From assembly GCA_018220935.1 (NCBI GenBank), contig JAAOXU010000005.1, forward strand, positions 1-54,028: DNA of 54,028 nt, written 5' to 3'. Below the pieces are notes generated by a model. It was not told where the DNA came from, searched no databases, and saw only the letters and a list, made by a program, of their open reading frames with translations. Positions 49,782-54,028 of the stretch are shown here, piece after piece. The position numbers and the translations under genes are program-made. The stretch is from Candidatus Altarchaeota archaeon (lineage in GTDB: Archaea > SpSt-1190). The stretch's first letter is position 1; every line of letters begins with the position of its first letter.

Positions 49782-50111
49782 ATGAAATCAAAAGATGTTA
49801 ATCCTGATGAAGCCTACGATTATTTTTTAGGAACTTTAGCTAATAGGACTCGCCTGAAAATAATAAAAGAGCTTCTAAAAGGGGAAAAAAACGTCGGTCA
49901 ATTAACTGTCGCTATTGGAGTTGACCAGAGCACGATTTCAAATAATTTAAAGCGATTAAGAGACTGCGGGTTTGTTAACGCGAAGCCCAATGGAAAGCAA
50001 CGAATATACATTTTAAATAGAGAAACTATTGAACCTTTGATAAAACTTATTGATACTCACGTGAATAAATATTGTATTAATTGTGTTAGGGGGAGTTCTT
50101 TTGGAGAATAA
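49782..50111 (+). CDS. ArsR-family metalloregulator of the mercury operon
   Basis: 109 aa winged helix: LANRTRLKIIKELL, VDQSTISNNLKRLRDCGFV (recognition helix, C62), and a C-terminal YCINCVR (C98, C101). The three Cys could bind Hg(II) or a similar soft metal and release DNA. It takes the place of the MerR-family regulator of bacterial mer operons, as is typical in archaea. Overlaps the merA start by 11 bases. Confidence 0.85.
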   Translation: MKSKDVNPDEAYDYFLGTLANRTRLKIIKELLKGEKNVGQLTVAIGVDQSTISNNLKRLRDCGFVNAKPNGKQRIYILNRETIEPLIKLIDTHVNKYCINCVRGSSFGE

Positions 50112-51513
50112 AAAATATGATTTAATTATTGTTGGTGGAGGGGCGGCTGCGTTTGCGGCTTCAAACAGAGCAAATGCCTTAGGAAAAAAAACCTTGATGA
50201 TTAATAATGGTGAATTTCTCCCCCTTGGCGGGACTTGTGTTAATGTGGGGTGCATCCCCTCAAAAATAATGATACACCAGGGGCGTTCATACTATTATGC
50301 GTTAAAGAATAAGTTTAGAGCAATAAAAATGAACGGAAAAATAGATTTAGTAGATGCCTTAAGGGAAACACGAAGTATGGTTGAAGAATTTAGGGCAAAA
50401 AATTACCTTAACGTAATCAAAAAACAAAAACACGTTGAATTTAAGGGTGGCTTTGCAAGCCTTCAAGACAAAAATAATGTCAGGGTTGGTGATGAAGTCT
50501 TCTTTGGAAAAAATATTTTAATTGCAACTGGGGCGTCAACATATATTCCGCCAATTAAGGGTGTTGAAGCCATAAACTATTTCACAAACGAGAACATATT
50601 CAAGTTGGATAAAATCCCTAAGTCAATGATAATTATTGGTGCTGGCCCATCTGGGATGGAATTTGCTTCAATGTTTCATCATTTTGGTGTTGAAGTGACT
50701 GTATTTCAAAGATCAAGTCAGATTCTAAGTAAATTTGATACACAAATTGCAAATGAATTAGAAAAACACTTGAAAGCTGAAGGCATTACAATTTACACAG
50801 GTTCAAAGCTTAAAAGTTTTGAAAAAACAAAAGATAAGACAATTGTAAATGCTGATGTTAGAGGAAGCCCTTTGAGCGTCACAGCAGATATTTTGCTATT
50901 TACCACTGGATTAGCCCCCCGAACAAAAGGTCTTGGTGCAGAAAAGGCAGGTGTTGGTTTGGATAAGAAGGGCTTTGTCAAGACTAATGAATACTTTCAG
51001 ACATCACAAAATAATATTTATGCTGTTGGGGATGTGATTGGCAAGATGCCCCTTGAAACTGTTGCAGCAAAACAAGGTAATTTAGCTACTCAAAATATGT
51101 TTGAGGATGCTAGAAAAACTATCAACTACTATGAAGTCCCACAAGCGGTTTTCACATCACCAGAAGTAGCGTCAGTGGGTATTACTGAAAAAGAGTACAA
51201 AGAAAAGTATGGGAACTGCCTTTGTAGCACTATATCGTTTGAACACGTTGAGAAGGCCTTAGCAATAAAGGATGCTAGGGGCATTATTAATATGGTAATT
51301 GACCCAAAAACCAAGCAAGTTTTAGGGGTTCATATTACAGGGCCAATGGCAGCAGATATCATAACAACTGCAACATATGCAGTAAAAAATAAGATGACAA
51401 TAAACAGCATTCGTGATACGGTTCACGTTTTTCCTACACTTAGTGAAGCAATAAAGAAGGTCGCTCAAAGCTTCGACCAAAATTTGGAGGAGATGGCGTG
51501 TTGCGTGGAATAA
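50101..51513 (+). CDS. merA: Mercuric reductase
   Basis: 470 aa from TTG 50101 (GGGGGAG Shine-Dalgarno 5 nt upstream). Flavoprotein disulfide reductase: VGGGAAAFAAS FAD loop, GTCVNVGCIPSK (redox C46/C51), IIIGAGPSGMEFAS NADPH loop, NIYAVGDV, and the diagnostic C-terminal vicinal pair MACCVE (C467/C468) of MerA. No N-terminal MerP-like domain. Reduces Hg(II) to volatile Hg(0) with NADPH. Confidence 0.93.
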   Translation: MENKKYDLIIVGGGAAAFAASNRANALGKKTLMINNGEFLPLGGTCVNVGCIPSKIMIHQGRSYYYALKNKFRAIKMNGKIDLVDALRETRSMVEEFRAKNYLNVIKKQKHVEFKGGFASLQDKNNVRVGDEVFFGKNILIATGASTYIPPIKGVEAINYFTNENIFKLDKIPKSMIIIGAGPSGMEFASMFHHFGVEVTVFQRSSQILSKFDTQIANELEKHLKAEGITIYTGSKLKSFEKTKDKTIVNADVRGSPLSVTADILLFTTGLAPRTKGLGAEKAGVGLDKKGFVKTNEYFQTSQNNIYAVGDVIGKMPLETVAAKQGNLATQNMFEDARKTINYYEVPQAVFTSPEVASVGITEKEYKEKYGNCLCSTISFEHVEKALAIKDARGIINMVIDPKTKQVLGVHITGPMAADIITTATYAVKNKMTINSIRDTVHVFPTLSEAIKKVAQSFDQNLEEMACCVE

Positions 51514-51848
51514 ATAAAAAAGATAAAGAGATGGTGGCTGTAGGAGGATTAGCAGGTTTATTTGCCTCTCTTTGTTGCCTTGGACCCGTAGTGCTTGTAG
51601 CACTTGGTCTTGGCGGGGTGTCAACCGCATTAACAATCGGAAAATATTCTGAAATTTTTACACTTTTGGCCTTGTTGTTCTTTGGAATTGCAGTAGTCTA
51701 TTATCTTAAAGGAAAAGACAGTTGTTCTGCTAAAGGTGTTAAAGAAAATTGGAAAATAATCGTGTTGTCGTTTGTGGTATTCTCAATATTTTTAATAATA
51801 CTAAAATATTGGGCAGCACCATTGCTGGCGGAATTGGTGTATAGGTGA
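51498..51848 (+). CDS. merT: MerT-like mercury transporter
   Basis: 116 aa with three or so TM helices. ASLCCLGPVVLVALGLGG with the vicinal C26-C27 in TM1 is the MerT signature; a further Cys in KDSCSAKG. TTG start overlapping the merA stop, with a GGAGGAGAT Shine-Dalgarno in merA. Passes Hg(II) inward to MerA. Confidence 0.85.
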   Translation: MLRGINKKDKEMVAVGGLAGLFASLCCLGPVVLVALGLGGVSTALTIGKYSEIFTLLALLFFGIAVVYYLKGKDSCSAKGVKENWKIIVLSFVVFSIFLIILKYWAAPLLAELVYR

Positions 51849-51854
51849 TAAAAA

Positions 51855-52196
51855 ATGAAAAAAATAATATTAGGCGTATTGGTTTTTGGGGTTGTGTTAT
51901 TTTTAACGAACTCTTTAGTTAGTGCGAATGACTCAAAGCAGGAAGTTCTCACAAAAACAGTGGGACAAGCCACAAATAGAGCGATTCTTCAGATTGATGA
52001 TATGACCTGCACATCTTGTGCTGCTGGAGTTGAGTGGCAATTACAACAAGTTGAGGGCGTAGTTAATGCAACAGTTGTGTACTCAGAAGGAAAGGGTTAT
52101 GTTGACTATGATGCGAGCATAGTGGATGCAGAAACTATAGCAAAAGCATCTGATGTTTACCCTGCAAGAGTTATTGAAAATAAAGGGCTCAATTAA
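51855..52196 (+). CDS. merP: MerP-like exported mercury-binding protein (HMA domain)
   Basis: 113 aa. Signal peptide (about 1-24), then a heavy-metal-associated domain with DDMTCTSCAAGVEWQL (C52, C55) and VNATVVYSEGKGYVDYD. Captures Hg(II) outside and hands it to MerT. Tail-to-tail with the ATPase gene (4-base overlap). Confidence 0.85.
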   Translation: MKKIILGVLVFGVVLFLTNSLVSANDSKQEVLTKTVGQATNRAILQIDDMTCTSCAAGVEWQLQQVEGVVNATVVYSEGKGYVDYDASIVDAETIAKASDVYPARVIENKGLN

Positions 52197-54028
52197 GATT
52201 TGAATGAGCCAATTCTTAACGCGTTTAGTATTACTAATAAACTTAAACCCATATCCCCGACTGCAACAGCCAGCCACAGCGGAACCATTCCTGGGATTGC
52301 TAAAAGTGTAAAAGAGCCCTTTATTAGAAGGGATGCTGTAATGTTTTGTTTCACGACTGCCATAGTCTTTTTGCTCAAATTAATAAGATAATTTAATTTC
52401 GATAAATCGTCGTCTACTAAGGCTATGTCTGCCGTCTCAATTGCAACATCCGAGCCAATGGCCCCCATGGCAATCCCAACATGTGCCTTTGCTAATGCGG
52501 GGGCATCATTTACCCCATCGCCAACCATCACTACGTGCCCATATTTTTTTAGTAAAGCATCGATTCCCTTAACTTTGTCTTCAGGGGACAGACTTGCATA
52601 ATATTCATCAACGATGAGTTCTTCTGCAATGGATTTTGCTACTCGCTCATTATCCCCTGTCAACATGACCGTCCTAATCCCTTGATTTTGTAGTTCTTTG
52701 ATTGTGTCGGCAGAAGATGTCCTGATCTTGTCCATTAGGGCGATTACACCAATTAAGTGATTTTTGTTTCCTATCATCACTGCCGTTTTCCCTTCGCTTT
52801 CCAGACTCTTAAGGAGGTCTGTTGGAATCTCTACTTTAGTTTCTTTGAATAAAGCCTCATTTCCAACATAAAATATTCGCCCTCTAATTTTTCCTTTCAG
52901 CCCCTTGCCTATAACGGACTTGAAACCAGAAACAGCTTTTAATTTGATGCCTTGTTGCTTTGCGCTTTCCACTATTACCTTTGCAAGCGGGTGCCTTGAC
53001 TTAGATTCCAATGAAGCCACCACTTCTAAGAGATCAGATTTGGTATATTCATTAAGTGTGACTATGTTTGTGATTTCCAATTGACCCTCTGTCAGTGTGC
53101 CTGTCTTATCAAAAACTACTACCCTTGCTTCTTTGATTTCTTCAATAAAATTACCTCCTTTTATTAGAACGCCATTCCTTGATGCCGAAGTGATGCCTGA
53201 AACCATTGAGACCGGGGTCGATATTGCTAGAGCACAGGGACACGAGACTACTAATAAGACCAATCCCCGATAAAACCAGTCAGAAAATGGTAAACCAAAT
53301 ATTAAAGGGGGTATTGTCATAACAGCAAGCGCCAGTAATATTACAACAGGTGTATAGTATTGAGAAAATTTATTAATGAAAAGCTCTGTTTTTGACTTTT
53401 GCTGTTGTGCGTCTTCTACCAGTTTTACAATCCTAGAAATAAGGGTTTCATCAGACTCTTTAGTTACTTTTATTTCAAGATAACCTTCTTCGTTAGTTGT
53501 TCCAGCAAAAACTCCATCTCCTTTAGTTTTAGTAACAGCAAGACTCTCTCCGGTTATTGGGGCCTGGTTCACTGATGAGATTCCATTGATTACAACCCCA
53601 TCAACAGGTATTCTGTCACCTGGTTTGATAATTACTATGTCGCCGATTTTAACATCTTGAATTGAAATTATCACTTCCTTTCCTTTCTTTTTGACAGTTG
53701 CAGTCTTTGGTGCAAGCTTCAACAATGACTCAATTGATTTTTTGGCTCGGTCTGATGCGTAATCTTCAAGAAATTCTGCAATAAAAAATAGGAAAATCAC
53801 TGCAGCCCCTTCTTCACCATGTCCTATCAAAAATGCGCCGACAGCAGCAATGCTTATTAGAACATTAATATTCAATTGTTTATTCAGGACAGACACAACG
53901 CCCTTTTTTATGATTTCCTGCCCTGAAAAAGCAACAACCACAAGGAATATTACCTGAGCAATTGTGTATTGCTTTGCAAAAAATTCAGCATAAAGCCCCA
54001 CTAACAGGAGAAGACCTGAAATAATAGC
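52193..54028 (-). CDS. zntA: Heavy-metal P1B-type ATPase, partial at the window edge
   Basis: The frame is open to the right edge (AIISGLLLLVGLYAEFF precedes the apparent GTG at 54001), so the N-terminus is missing. P1B marks: TGES, SCPCALA (CPC in the transport helix), DKTGTLTEG, SRHPLA, GDGVNDAPALA. C-terminal helices PGMVPLWLAVAVGDMGLSLLVILNALR match the Zn/Cd/Pb (ZntA/CadA) group rather than copper ATPases. Exports divalent soft metals; next to the mer genes it probably adds Zn/Cd/Hg tolerance. Confidence 0.93.
   Translation of the reverse strand, partial: AIISGLLLLVGLYAEFFAKQYTIAQVIFLVVVAFSGQEIIKKGVVSVLNKQLNINVLISIAAVGAFLIGHGEEGAAVIFLFFIAEFLEDYASDRAKKSIESLLKLAPKTATVKKKGKEVIISIQDVKIGDIVIIKPGDRIPVDGVVINGISSVNQAPITGESLAVTKTKGDGVFAGTTNEEGYLEIKVTKESDETLISRIVKLVEDAQQQKSKTELFINKFSQYYTPVVILLALAVMTIPPLIFGLPFSDWFYRGLVLLVVSCPCALAISTPVSMVSGITSASRNGVLIKGGNFIEEIKEARVVVFDKTGTLTEGQLEITNIVTLNEYTKSDLLEVVASLESKSRHPLAKVIVESAKQQGIKLKAVSGFKSVIGKGLKGKIRGRIFYVGNEALFKETKVEIPTDLLKSLESEGKTAVMIGNKNHLIGVIALMDKIRTSSADTIKELQNQGIRTVMLTGDNERVAKSIAEELIVDEYYASLSPEDKVKGIDALLKKYGHVVMVGDGVNDAPALAKAHVGIAMGAIGSDVAIETADIALVDDDLSKLNYLINLSKKTMAVVKQNITASLLIKGSFTLLAIPGMVPLWLAVAVGDMGLSLLVILNALRIGSFKS

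Noticed and set aside
54001-54001. GTG as true start of the P-type ATPase
   Set aside because: The frame stays open to the window edge with hydrophobic TM sequence before it, and a complete ZntA-type protein needs more N-terminal helices.
1-54028. CRISPR array, rRNA, tRNA, transposase or integrase
   Set aside because: No regularly spaced repeats, no conserved RNA sequence and no recombinase motifs were seen on either strand.

Overview
The window reads as an AT-rich archaeal chromosome segment, most like a DPANN-type or related small-genome archaeon. This is inferred, since there is no rRNA or marker gene. The support is: TATA boxes about 22-30 nt before GTG/ATG starts with almost no leader (e.g. 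10499, 23893, 26804, 37245, 43845, 49608, 49782); operon-internal Shine-Dalgarno sites of the GGAGGTGAT type; an archaeal DUF1122 protein; an Ogg2-type 8-oxoguanine glycosylase; a group 4 membrane [NiFe] hydrogenase; and surface proteins with CGDxxCDxxETC repeats. No tRNA, rRNA, CRISPR array or transposase was found, and no gene-free stretch exceeds about 200 bases.

Layout. (1) 1-6309: a tight minus-strand operon of membrane or secreted proteins, nearly all carrying Cys pairs in or next to membrane segments (three CxxC thioredoxin-like domains, DUF411, CPSC, CC-x-H, HCPLC, Met/His-rich). Two of them share the C-terminal tag TMVGGC. A near-perfect 26-bp palindrome sits before the first gene, and a membrane-bound winged-helix regulator with a Cys/His loop lies just beyond it. 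The operon looks like an undescribed metal or thiol-redox handling system. (2) 6357-10450: DUF1122, then oxidative-stress and iron genes: nickel superoxide dismutase with its protease, Bcp and AhpC peroxiredoxins, ferritin, and a rubrerythrin-VIT1 iron transporter. (3) 10499-18350: a HycI-HypC fusion facing a 12-gene membrane hydrogenase operon with three antiporter-like subunits. (4) 18422-25584: frameshifted Ogg2, a beta-helix surface protein, GIY-YIG protein, circularly permuted CcdA with a DipZ-like thioredoxin, MFS pump, Cys-rich surface protein, anchored thioredoxin and NnrE. (5) 25632-30803: two GT-C type membrane glycosyltransferases, a thymidine kinase with an extra C-terminal domain, a hydrolase and a histone H1-like Lys/Thr protein. 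(6) 30837-37158: uvrA-uvrC-uvrB. (7) 37245-49235: nitroreductase, a glycan-type cluster (GT4, epimerase, methyltransferase), P-loop proteins, cyclophilin, another GT-C protein and several unknowns, including a methyltransferase with an in-frame TGA. (8) 49234-54028: a cupin gene bracketed by 39-nt direct repeats, then a mercury-type module (ArsR-family regulator, merA, merT, merP) convergent with a heavy-metal P-type ATPase that runs off the window.

How it fits together. Both ends of the window handle soft metals or thiols. The middle combines an O2-sensitive hydrogenase with dense peroxide, superoxide and iron defence, and a second extracytoplasmic thiol system (CcdA/DipZ/Trx). This suggests an anaerobic or microaerobic fermentative archaeon that meets oxygen and metals. 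The most interesting items are the left-hand Cys-membrane operon with its operator and MVGGC tags, the HycI-HypC fusion with an apparent internal HypC start, the permuted CcdA, and the three-antiporter hydrogenase.
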